A stretch of 6,287 nt of DNA from Chlamydiota bacterium (GTDB lineage Bacteria > Chlamydiota > Chlamydiia > Chlamydiales > Criblamydiaceae), in the NCBI GenBank assembly GCA_021772365.1, contig JAJFMC010000041.1, forward strand, positions 1 to 6,287, written 5' to 3'. Position 1 is the stretch's first letter. Every line of letters begins with the position of its first letter. The notes under the pieces were generated by a model that saw only the letters and a program-made list of their open reading frames with translations, was not told where the DNA came from and made no database searches. This document shows positions 1 through 6,227 of this stretch, in pieces. Made by a program: the position numbers and the translations under genes.

Positions 1-6
1 TAGCAT
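1..6 (-). CDS. Start of a further minus-strand gene, cut off by the left edge
   Basis: Only the first two codons (ATG CTA) lie in the window, so nothing can be said of the product. The call rests on context: an AAGGGG ribosome-site-like stretch at 14-19, spaced 7 bases from this ATG, and a good sigma70-type promoter at 43-71 on the same strand about 30 bases further upstream. An alternative ATG at 11-13 sits directly against the AAGGGG and is less likely. It lies downstream of pyrI in the same direction but has its own promoter. Confidence 0.4.
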
Positions 7-13
7 GAGTCAT

Positions 14-19
14 CCCCTT
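14..19 (-). promoter_or_regulatory. Ribosome binding site for the edge gene
   Basis: AAGGGG on the minus strand, 7 bases before the ATG at 6-4. It is a near match to AAGGAG and decides in favour of that ATG over the one at 13-11. Confidence 0.4.
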
Positions 20-42
20 TCGGTATAGAGTTCTTAGCAACG

Positions 43-71
43 AAGATAATCTCAGTGCTAAACGATGTCAA
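43..71 (-). promoter_or_regulatory. Sigma70-type promoter downstream of pyrI
   Basis: On the minus strand a perfect -35 box TTGACA (66-71) is followed by a 17-base spacer and TATCTT (43-48), which keeps four of six consensus positions including the first TA and last T. Transcription would begin near position 36, giving a leader of about 30 bases to the ATG at 6. It lies fully outside pyrI, whose stop is at 109-111, and is the best match to the consensus that I found in the window. Confidence 0.6.
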
Positions 72-108
72 GAAATATTGTGCATCTCGCGATGAAGGTG
101 TGCGACTA

Positions 109-567
109 TCACGGTGATATCTGTGTCAGCTGCTTCCTGCAGTAGTAACAGCGTAGTTGAATAGCCAACGGTCCGCGCTTATTGATCACAAAGAGAGATT
201 TCACTTTTTCATAGTTTGTAACGCAACGGCTATTGGAGCATGGAGTAATATCGGCAATTTTGTCTGGAAGCTCTAGCTTCATTTTTTCGATGATCTTAAA
301 ATCATCAATAATATTAATGGTTGCATTAGGAGAGAGGACTGCGATTTTATCATACTCCTTATCAGATAGGGTATGCTCTTCAAGTTTGATGAGATCTTTT
401 GCACCCATAGACACACTTGGGAGGTTCAGGCCAAGCATGATGGGGTGATCGGGGCTTGATAGTTTTAGAAGTTTGATAATAGTCAGTGCTTGCCCTACGG
501 TAATATGATCGATGACGACTCCTTGTCCAATCGCCGAAATAGGTAATGTTTTGTTTTCTGTAAACAT
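109..567 (-). CDS. pyrI: Aspartate carbamoyltransferase regulatory chain PyrI
   Basis: Non-catalytic partner of PyrB that binds nucleotides (in E. coli, CTP/UTP inhibit and ATP activates) and carries the zinc domain contacting the catalytic chain. The 152 residues are close to the 153 of E. coli. The N-terminal allosteric domain (about 1-100) has VIDHI near 18-22, LGLNLPS near 45-51, KDLIK near 57-61 and Asn85 in ATINIIDD, matching the positions that line the E. coli nucleotide site. The C-terminal zinc domain (about 103-152) has all four ligands: Cys110 and Cys115 (C-X4-C), Cys140 and Cys143 (C-X2-C). ATG start at 567, with an AGAGAG purine stretch at 574-579 spaced 6 bases away; only 15 bases separate it from the pyrB stop, so it is the last gene of the same operon. 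Both domains look intact, so feedback control of ATCase is expected, though the sign of each nucleotide effect cannot be read from sequence. Confidence 0.97.
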   Translation of the reverse strand: MFTENKTLPISAIGQGVVIDHITVGQALTIIKLLKLSSPDHPIMLGLNLPSVSMGAKDLIKLEEHTLSDKEYDKIAVLSPNATINIIDDFKIIEKMKLELPDKIADITPCSNSRCVTNYEKVKSLFVINKRGPLAIQLRCYYCRKQLTQISP

Positions 568-582
568 ATTTTACTCTCTTCG

Positions 583-1503
583 TTAATGTTGGCCCAAAAC
601 TAGGCGTAAAATTGCTTGCCTGATGGCTACGCCATTTTTTGCTTGGCTAAAATAGGAGGCGTATGGTGTTTGGTCAACGCTAAGATCAATCTCTTCATTT
701 CTTGGTAATGGGTGGAGAACTTTTAGGTTACCTTTCACGTTTACTAAATCAGAAGCGGTGAGTTTGTAACGGTCTTTCAGACGTATGTACTCTTGTTTAT
801 CAGCAAAACGCTCTTTCTGAATTCGAGTCAGATAAAGGATGTCGACTTTGTGGAGGACTTCTTCGATTTCTCTGTGAAAGGAGAACTTTATTTTGTTATC
901 ACGAAGGAAATTACAAACTTCTTTGGGCATTTCCAAGGACGGTGGAGCAACAAAATAAAGGCGCATCCCGAAGTGTACAGCGGCACGTGCGAGTGAGTGT
1001 GTGGTGCGGCCATATTTAAGATCTCCAATCATGGCGATGGAGAGGTTATCTAGGTGACCCTGTGTTTTTTGGATGGTGAATAAGTCGAGAAGAGTTTGAG
1101 TCGGATGTTCATTTGCACCGTCACCTGCGTTGATTACGGGGATGTCAATAGAATCCGCAGCTAACTGTGCCGCACCCTCTAGAGTGTGACGCATTACAAT
1201 CACATCGACATAGCTCTCCAGAATTTTCATGGTATCGTACAGGCTTTCTCCTTTTTGGGTCGCTATAACATCTTCATCGGCAAATCCCATTATGTTGCCA
1301 CCAAGCCGCTGCATCGCCGATTCGAAAGATAGCCGTGTTCGTGTGGAGGGCTCAAAAAAACAACTCCCAAGGATGTACCCTTGGAGACTGTTGGCCTGTG
1401 GATTGGACTGTAAGTCCTTCGCTGACTCTAATATTTGAAGAATTTCCTCCTTGGAAAAGTCATCTATGGCTAGGATATCACGCCCTGCAAAAGCTTGTTT
1501 CAT
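583..1503 (-). CDS. pyrB: Aspartate carbamoyltransferase catalytic chain PyrB
   Basis: Condenses carbamoyl phosphate with aspartate to carbamoyl-aspartate and phosphate, the committed step of pyrimidine synthesis. The 306 residues match the usual catalytic chain. Visible active-site elements: the carbamoyl-phosphate loop STRTR at 53-57, Lys84 (the residue donated across the trimer interface), Arg105 in MRH, His133 and Gln136 in NEHPTQ, Arg166 in DLKYGRTTHS, Arg228 and Gln230 in LTRIQ, and HPLPR at 264-268. All canonical residues are present, so it should be active. It starts with ATG; the upstream GAG-containing stretch is only a weak Shine-Dalgarno. It follows carB by 198 bases and precedes pyrI by 15, so PyrB and PyrI are very probably made together and assemble as an E. 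coli-like holoenzyme of catalytic trimers and regulatory dimers. The aspartate-side motif (RIQ, not RVQ) sets it within ATCases rather than ornithine carbamoyltransferases. Confidence 0.98.
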   Translation of the reverse strand: MKQAFAGRDILAIDDFSKEEILQILESAKDLQSNPQANSLQGYILGSCFFEPSTRTRLSFESAMQRLGGNIMGFADEDVIATQKGESLYDTMKILESYVDVIVMRHTLEGAAQLAADSIDIPVINAGDGANEHPTQTLLDLFTIQKTQGHLDNLSIAMIGDLKYGRTTHSLARAAVHFGMRLYFVAPPSLEMPKEVCNFLRDNKIKFSFHREIEEVLHKVDILYLTRIQKERFADKQEYIRLKDRYKLTASDLVNVKGNLKVLHPLPRNEEIDLSVDQTPYASYFSQAKNGVAIRQAILRLVLGQH

Positions 1504-1504
1504 T

Positions 1505-1701
1505 TGTATTTTCTCGCTGGTAAACGTTAGCGCCAGATTAGGGCAACTAGGTAAATTTTACAAGGGAATTTCACGCTGTTCTACGATATAATGGAGAGTT
1601 TTCAAAGAAAAAATGGGCAGTCATGTTATGTAATGAACACCAGTGATGGTTTATACAAATTTGAACGTAGATACAAATAATTTTGCTATTCCCTCTAACT
1701 T
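1505..1701. other. Intergenic spacer between carB and pyrB
   Basis: About 197 bases with no long reading frame. There is no GC-rich hairpin followed by a T run, so I see no intrinsic terminator and read-through from carB into pyrB is plausible. The only promoter-like pair I found on the minus strand is TTGTAA (four of six), a 17-base spacer and TAATCT (three of six), at about 1535-1563; it is weak. The spacer also holds a 17-codon ORF and three copies of an 8-base word, listed separately. A short imperfect hairpin (ACCA, four-base loop, TGGT) lies near 1640-1651 and has no T tract. Confidence 0.5.
1571..1624 (-). other. 17-codon ORF upstream of pyrB, possible leader peptide
   Basis: Reads MTAHFFFENSPLYRRTA then TGA, and ends 67 bases before the pyrB ATG. 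Three consecutive Phe codons (TTT TTC TTT) give a pyrimidine-rich run. E. coli pyrBI has a leader peptide with U-rich pause sites that couples UTP level to attenuation, so the position is suggestive. Against it: no Shine-Dalgarno precedes the ATG, and no terminator hairpin lies between it and pyrB. It may be chance. Confidence 0.2.
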
Positions 1702-4700
1702 CTACTTTTTACTCGAGACATATTCATTCCACGAACGAACAGGTATTTTTTCGAGGTCGAGCTTCGTCAGACACTGAAGGAACATCTGCGCTATCGGCAA
1801 GTTGGTGATAAGCGGTATGTGATGATCGATTGCTAAGCGTCTAATCTTAAATCCATCACTTTGATTATCATCGGGTGATAATGCCCTAGGTATGTTGATA
1901 ATCAAATCGAGTTCTTTGTTAGCGATAGCTGTCATGATATTGGGTTCCAGCCCTTCACTACCTTTATAGAGAAAACTAGATCCTACGCCATTACGTGTCA
2001 GATATTCGTGCGTATTTTCCGTTGCGTAAATTTCCCAGCCTTGTTCTTCGAGACGAATCAACTCGGGTAATAGTTTAACCTTTTTATCCCCACCAATACT
2101 GACAAGCATACGGTTACCTGCAATATGTTGTTCCGTGGCGAGCCACGACATAAAAAAAGCTTCCTGAAAAGTATCGCCTAGGCAAGCGACCTCGCCTGTC
2201 GATGACATCTCAACATGTGCCACAGGATTTGCCCCCTTCAAGCGACTATAGGAAAACTGTGGCGATTTCACCCCTACATAATTCAATTCAAGAGTTTCGT
2301 AGGAAGTACGCTTGTGTCTTCCGAGCATAACGTCTGCCGCTGTTGCAATAAAGTTATGATTTGTGGCTTTAGACACAAAAGGAAACGAACGTGAAGCGCG
2401 AACGTTACACTCGATAACTTTGATTTCGTTGTCACGGGCAATAAACTGCATATTAAACGGCCCCGTAATATCCAATGCTTTGACAATATCGCGTGTAATG
2501 GATTTAGTCCTTCGGATCGTCTCAAGATACAGGCGTTGTGGTGGGATGACAATCGTGGCATCACCGGAATGTACACCTGCATTTTCGATGTGTTCTGTCA
2601 TCGCTTCGATGACCACTTGCCCATTCTTTGCCACTCCATCGACTTCTAGCTCTTTGGCGTGCATAATGAACTGGCTGATGACGGCCGGGTGATCGGGGGA
2701 GACAACGGCAGCTTCCTTCAAAAACTGCTCCATTTCCCCATCAGAATGTACGGTATTCATTGCGGCTCCGGAAAGAACATAAGAGGGGCGCACCAAAACG
2801 GGGTAACCGACTTTGCGTGCGAACGCCTTTGCTTTAGCAACAGTGGTAATCTCTTCCCATTCAGGTTGGTCTATATCGAGCTTATTGAGTAGTGATGAAA
2901 ATTTTTGCCTGTTTTCAGCGTTATCAATTTTTGTTGGGCATGTGCCGATAATGGGATAACCAGCCTTATATAGAGGAAGCGCTAGGTTGTTGGCGATTTG
3001 CCCGCCAACAGAGATTACGATCCCTTTTACTGCTTCAAAATCGGCAATATCTTGTGTACGTTCTAAAGTGAGTTCTTCAAAATAAAGACGATGCGATTCG
3101 TCGTAGTCCGTAGAGACTGTCTCGGGGTTGGAATTAATAATGATCGTGTTTTGACCACGCTTACGGAATTGCTTGACAGTGTTCACCGCACACCAGTCGA
3201 ACTCCACGGAAGAGCCTATGCAGTAGGGGCCTGATCCAAGCACGATAATCGGAGATTTTTTCGATGGAGCGATATCGTTGCGCTGCGCGTGATAGGTCAT
3301 ATAGAGGTAGTTTGTTTCTGCAGCAAACTCACCAGCAAGAGTGTCGATCTGTTTGATATAGGGGGTGATGCCCCGTTTGATACGTTCTTTGCGCATTTTA
3401 TCTTCTGTCATATCTTTGCGCTTAGCTAGCAAATAATCGGAAAAGCCTAGTCTTTTACCCTCCCAAAGAAGCTCATCGGAAAGACTCAATTTAGAAAATG
3501 ATGCTTCGTAGTCGACGAGACGTTGGAGGTGATGTAAGAACCAAGGGTCTATACCTGATAGTTTATGAACATCTTTTACAGTCCCTCCCCCCTCGAGATA
3601 TTTCCCAATTGCAAAAAGCCTTCTATCGGTAGCTGTACTGATTTCGTTCTTTGGATTTTTTATAGTATGTGGGTAGTCGAGTAATGAGTGTGTTCCGATG
3701 TTAAGCATGCGGATTGCTTTCTGTAAGGCCTCTGGAAAAGACCTCCCTATTGCCATCACTTCGCCGACACTTTTCATCTCCGAACCGATCGTTCTCTCTG
3801 CAGCCTTAAGTTTATGAATATCCCAACGCGGCATTTTCACAACGAGGTAGTCGAGGGCCGGTTCGAAAAATGCAGTAGTTTTTTTGGTGACGGAGTTTTT
3901 AATCTCATAAAGTTTTTTTCCCAAAGCCAATTTTGTCGATACAAAGGCTAGTGGATATCCTGTCGCTTTTGAAGCTAGTGCACTAGAACGAGAGAGGCGT
4001 GCATTGACCTCGATAACACGGTAATCGCCGTTTTGCGGGTTTAACGCGTATTGGATATTACATTCTCCTATAATTCCAAGGTGCTTGACTGTCTTAATCG
4101 CCACTTCGCGGAGATGGTGATACTCTTCGTTAGTCAGTGTTTGCGATGGTGCAACAACGATACTCTCTCCGGTATGGATACCCATCGGATCGAAATTTTC
4201 CATGTTACAGACCGTGATGGTGTTATCACCGGAATCACGTACCACTTCATATTCAACCTCTTTCCAACCACCTAGGTATTCTTCGATAAGAAGTTGAGGC
4301 GCTCCTGTTAGAGCTTCTCCTGCACATCGAATCAGCTCTTTTTCTGTACGTATACATCCTGATCCTAAACCACCTAGAGAAAATCCCGAACGCATCATAA
4401 GGGGATAGCCAATCTCTTTTGCAGCTTCCACCGCATCCTTTACCGTCTCGACGGTGATACTGCGTGCTGTTTTGACTGATATTTCTTTTAGAGCAATTTT
4501 GAAAAGGTCGCGATCTTCTGTCACACGTATCACTTTCGTCGGCGTCCCTAAGACTTTAACGCCATATTTTTTTAAGACTCCTTCTTCGTCCAGCTTCAAT
4601 CCCAAGTTTAAAGCCGTCTGTCCGCCAACACTCAGGATGATACCATCAGGTTTTTCCTTCTCAATGATACGTTTGACTGTCGTGAAATTCAGAGGCTGTA

Positions 4701-4902
4701 GGTAAACTTCATCGGCCATATCTTCATCGGTTTGGACTGTGGCGATGTTGGGATTGATGAGTACTGTCAGCAAGCCCTCCTCTTTCAAGGCTTTTATCGC
4801 TTGCGATCCACTGTAATCGAATTCTCCGGCCTGACCGATGCGGAGACCTCCCGATCCGAGAATTAAGATTTTTTTGAGTTTTTTGCGTTTACTGTTCTTC
4901 AT
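1702..4902 (-). CDS. carB: Carbamoyl-phosphate synthase large (ammonia) subunit CarB
   Basis: Makes carbamoyl phosphate from bicarbonate, ammonia supplied by CarA, and two ATP. The 1066 residues (E. coli about 1073) show the duplicated architecture. The first pre-ATP-grasp/ATP-grasp half (about 1-400) has GQAGEFDYSGSQA near 23-35, RSGFSLGGLGSG near 171-182, Gln284, and Glu298/Asn300/Arg302 in VIEVNAR. An oligomerisation linker spans about 400-545. The second half (about 550-925) has VRPSYVLSGAAMN near 704-716, Gln819, and Glu831/Asn833 in VIECNVR. A C-terminal MGS-like allosteric domain spans about 930-1066. In that domain the positions matching the E. coli UMP-site residues Ser948, Lys954, Thr974, Thr977, Lys993 and Asn1015 appear kept (Ser935, Lys940, Thr961, Thr964, Lys980, Asn1003), but the match to Thr1016 is Ile1004. 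These are hand alignments. The ATG overlaps the carA stop by 4 bases, implying translational coupling. Motifs are of the Bacteroidetes/eukaryotic CPS type. The stop is TAG, and 198 bases separate it from the pyrB ATG. Confidence 0.98.
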   Translation of the reverse strand: MKNSKRKKLKKILILGSGGLRIGQAGEFDYSGSQAIKALKEEGLLTVLINPNIATVQTDEDMADEVYLQPLNFTTVKRIIEKEKPDGIILSVGGQTALNLGLKLDEEGVLKKYGVKVLGTPTKVIRVTEDRDLFKIALKEISVKTARSITVETVKDAVEAAKEIGYPLMMRSGFSLGGLGSGCIRTEKELIRCAGEALTGAPQLLIEEYLGGWKEVEYEVVRDSGDNTITVCNMENFDPMGIHTGESIVVAPSQTLTNEEYHHLREVAIKTVKHLGIIGECNIQYALNPQNGDYRVIEVNARLSRSSALASKATGYPLAFVSTKLALGKKLYEIKNSVTKKTTAFFEPALDYLVVKMPRWDIHKLKAAERTIGSEMKSVGEVMAIGRSFPEALQKAIRMLNIGTHSLLDYPHTIKNPKNEISTATDRRLFAIGKYLEGGGTVKDVHKLSGIDPWFLHHLQRLVDYEASFSKLSLSDELLWEGKRLGFSDYLLAKRKDMTEDKMRKERIKRGITPYIKQIDTLAGEFAAETNYLYMTYHAQRNDIAPSKKSPIIVLGSGPYCIGSSVEFDWCAVNTVKQFRKRGQNTIIINSNPETVSTDYDESHRLYFEELTLERTQDIADFEAVKGIVISVGGQIANNLALPLYKAGYPIIGTCPTKIDNAENRQKFSSLLNKLDIDQPEWEEITTVAKAKAFARKVGYPVLVRPSYVLSGAAMNTVHSDGEMEQFLKEAAVVSPDHPAVISQFIMHAKELEVDGVAKNGQVVIEAMTEHIENAGVHSGDATIVIPPQRLYLETIRRTKSITRDIVKALDITGPFNMQFIARDNEIKVIECNVRASRSFPFVSKATNHNFIATAADVMLGRHKRTSYETLELNYVGVKSPQFSYSRLKGANPVAHVEMSSTGEVACLGDTFQEAFFMSWLATEQHIAGNRMLVSIGGDKKVKLLPELIRLEEQGWEIYATENTHEYLTRNGVGSSFLYKGSEGLEPNIMTAIANKELDLIINIPRALSPDDNQSDGFKIRRLAIDHHIPLITNLPIAQMFLQCLTKLDLEKIPVRSWNEYVSSKK

Positions 4903-5975
4903 AGCATCTCGTAAAATTTTTCAAATAACCAGTGTGTGTCCGTCGGTCCTGGCGTTGCCTCAGGATGAAATTGCACTGCAAAAAATGGGTGGGTTTTGTG
5001 GCTAATCCCTGCGACAGATTCGTCATTCAGGTTCCGGTACGTCACCTGCCATCCTTTTGGAAGGGAGGTATTGTCCACGGCATATCCGTGGTTTTGGCTT
5101 GTTATGTAGCATTTTTTAGAAGAAATCTCTATGCAAGGCTGATTATGGCCGCGGTGTCCAAAGGGTAGCTTATATGTTTTCGCTCCCGCAGCCAAGGATA
5201 GAATTTGTACGCCCAAACAGATTCCAAAGATAGGCTTCTTCTTTTTCATAGCTTTACGAACGATCTCTACGGTTTCCGGACACATCGTCGGGTCGCCTGG
5301 ACCATTGGAAATAAACACGCCATCGTAAGGTTTCTCTGTAAAATCGTAATTATAGGGTACACGGTGCACTGTGACGGGTAGCTCTACAAGTGAGCGAGCA
5401 ATGTTTTCTTTCATTCCACAGTCAATGGCGTAAATGACTTTATTTTTTTTATCATCATTGTAAGATTTGGGTTGATCAATCGACACTTGCGAAACGAGGT
5501 GTTCTTTGTTGGGATCTTCGAAATGAAACTTCCGTTTGTTTTCCGTAGTAATCGCACCAAGCATTGTCCCCGATGCGCGTAATATCTTGGTGACTGCTCG
5601 AGTGTCAATGCGGGTGATCAACGGCACATTTTGAGATTTCAACCAATCGACGAGCGACTGATCTCCCTGGTAGTGATTCCAATTCTCACAGGTCTCACTG
5701 ACAATCACTCCACGTGCATGGATCTTTACCGATTCCCACAGCTTTTTCGGTGGAACACCATAATTACCGATCAATGGGTAGGTAAAGCACAAGATCTGTC
5801 CTGCATAAGAAGGGTCTGTCAATGACTCTGGATAACCTGTCATTCCGGTAGTGAATACAATCTCCCCATAGAATGTCCCACAATCCCATTCAGGGGACTG
5901 TCCGGAGAACCTCTCTCCGTTCTTAAGGACCAGTTGTGACGGAACCCACTGCTGTTTCTGCGTTTGCGTTGACAA
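4899..5975 (-). CDS. carA: Carbamoyl-phosphate synthase small (glutaminase) subunit CarA
   Basis: Hydrolyses glutamine and passes ammonia to CarB for carbamoyl phosphate synthesis in the cytoplasm. With the start chosen here the protein has 358 residues, normal for the family. The N-terminal CPSase small-chain domain spans about 12-140 (motifs TGMTGYPE, TYPLIGNYG). A class I glutamine amidotransferase domain spans about 180-356, with FISNGPGDP near 221-229, nucleophile Cys253 in FGICLG, GHRGHNQP near 273-280, SQNHGYAVD near 293-301, and catalytic His337/Glu339 in QFHPEA. The triad is complete. Start choice: the longest frame opens with TTG at 5981, but GGGAGG at 5984-5989 lies only 2 bases from it and 8 bases from a second in-frame TTG at 5975, so 5975 is preferred. 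No in-frame ATG exists nearby. The stop overlaps the carB start (ATGA). The glutaminase motifs resemble eukaryotic CAD and Bacteroidetes CarA more than E. coli CarA, judged from memory. Identity is very secure; the start is less so. Confidence 0.97.
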   Translation of the reverse strand: MSTQTQKQQWVPSQLVLKNGERFSGQSPEWDCGTFYGEIVFTTGMTGYPESLTDPSYAGQILCFTYPLIGNYGVPPKKLWESVKIHARGVIVSETCENWNHYQGDQSLVDWLKSQNVPLITRIDTRAVTKILRASGTMLGAITTENKRKFHFEDPNKEHLVSQVSIDQPKSYNDDKKNKVIYAIDCGMKENIARSLVELPVTVHRVPYNYDFTEKPYDGVFISNGPGDPTMCPETVEIVRKAMKKKKPIFGICLGVQILSLAAGAKTYKLPFGHRGHNQPCIEISSKKCYITSQNHGYAVDNTSLPKGWQVTYRNLNDESVAGISHKTHPFFAVQFHPEATPGPTDTHWLFEKFYEML

Positions 5976-5983
5976 CCTCAAAA

Positions 5984-5989
5984 CCTCCC
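5984..5989 (-). promoter_or_regulatory. carA: Shine-Dalgarno that sets the carA start
   Basis: GGGAGG on the minus strand, the strongest ribosome site in the window. Spacing is 8 bases to the TTG at 5975, but only 2 bases to the TTG at 5981, so it supports the downstream TTG. Upstream ATG codons at 5991 and 6004 are both out of the carA frame. Confidence 0.7.
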
Positions 5990-6010
5990 ATCTTCTAGAA
6001 TCATTTGATG

Positions 6011-6039
6011 AAAAAATACCTGAAAAAACATATAAAAAA
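6011..6039. repeat. Three phased A6 tracts upstream of carA
   Basis: Runs of six A on the plus strand at 6011-6016, 6023-6028 and 6034-6039 (six T on the coding strand of carA). Their starts are 12 and 11 bases apart, close to one helical turn, which is the arrangement that gives intrinsic DNA bending. As RNA they would form three U6 runs in the carA leader. Confidence 0.6.
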
Positions 6040-6043
6040 CAAG

Positions 6044-6049
6044 CTTATA
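6044..6049 (-). promoter_or_regulatory. Possible -10 element ahead of the T6 tracts
   Basis: TATAAG on the minus strand matches the -10 consensus at five of six positions, and the first T6 tract begins 5 bases downstream. No recognisable -35 box lies 15-19 bases upstream and no extended -10 TG is present, so this is a weak call. If used, transcription would begin in or next to a T run. Confidence 0.2.
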
Positions 6050-6101
6050 GCGATCCAGACACAAAATTATTTCTTGCAACGAGAAAGCTCCTAGAGACCG
6101 A

Positions 6102-6176
6102 TTACTCCCCTCCGTCCTCGATGGATTGGATATATTTAAAATAGGTAACGATCTTTTTCTTAGAAAGTTTAGGCAT
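6102..6176 (-). CDS. 24-codon micro-ORF upstream of carA
   Basis: Begins MPKLSKKKIV with ATG at 6176, ends IEDGGE before TAA at 6104-6102. The composition is split: a Lys-rich basic start, an aromatic middle (TYFKYIQ) and an acidic end. A weak GTGAG ribosome-like site lies 7 bases before the ATG, and a possible promoter ends about 23 bases upstream. It could be a leader peptide of the carAB-pyrBI transcript, an independent micro-protein, or a remnant or chance frame. I do not recognise it. No membrane segment or Cys is present. The gap to the carA start is 126 bases. Confidence 0.3.
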   Translation of the reverse strand: MPKLSKKKIVTYFKYIQSIEDGGE

Positions 6177-6198
6177 GGTTCAACTCACACCTAAATTA

Positions 6199-6227
6199 AT
6201 TATGTACTGCTCTCACTTCAATGTGAG
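6199..6227 (-). promoter_or_regulatory. Possible promoter of the car-pyr operon
   Basis: On the minus strand CTCACA (6222-6227, four of six -35 positions), a 17-base spacer and CATAAT (6199-6204, five of six -10 positions). Transcription would begin near 6192, about 16 bases before the micro-ORF ATG and some 217 bases before carA. A perfect inverted repeat covers the -35 box and part of the spacer. It is the best candidate I found upstream of carA. Confidence 0.4.

Noticed and set aside
72..120. Possible terminator after pyrI from ATCAC-G-GTGAT and CATC-TCGC-GATG
   Set aside because: The first palindrome has a one-base centre and overlaps the pyrI stop; the second has only a 4-bp stem. Neither is followed by a T run.
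233..448. 71-codon plus-strand frame opposite pyrI
   Set aside because: Antisense to conserved pyrI sequence; hydrophobic stretches arise from the complement of ordinary codons.
1229..1523. Overlapping plus-strand frames at the 5' end of pyrB
   Set aside because: Two different short frames cover the same antisense stretch, and neither has a plausible promoter or protein feature.
2283..2582. 99-codon minus-strand frame inside carB
   Set aside because: It lies entirely within the conserved second ATP-grasp half of carB in another frame, and its translation shows no domain. It is a shadow of carB.
2363..2892. Plus-strand frames of 109 and 77 codons opposite carB
   Set aside because: They are antisense to intact carB, with no ribosome site noted and no recognisable domain. 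They are best explained as shadows.
6071..6088. TTTCT/AGAAA hairpin in the carA leader as an attenuator
   Set aside because: A 5-bp stem that is almost all A-U with a 7-base loop is too weak, and the T6 runs lie too far downstream to complete a terminator.
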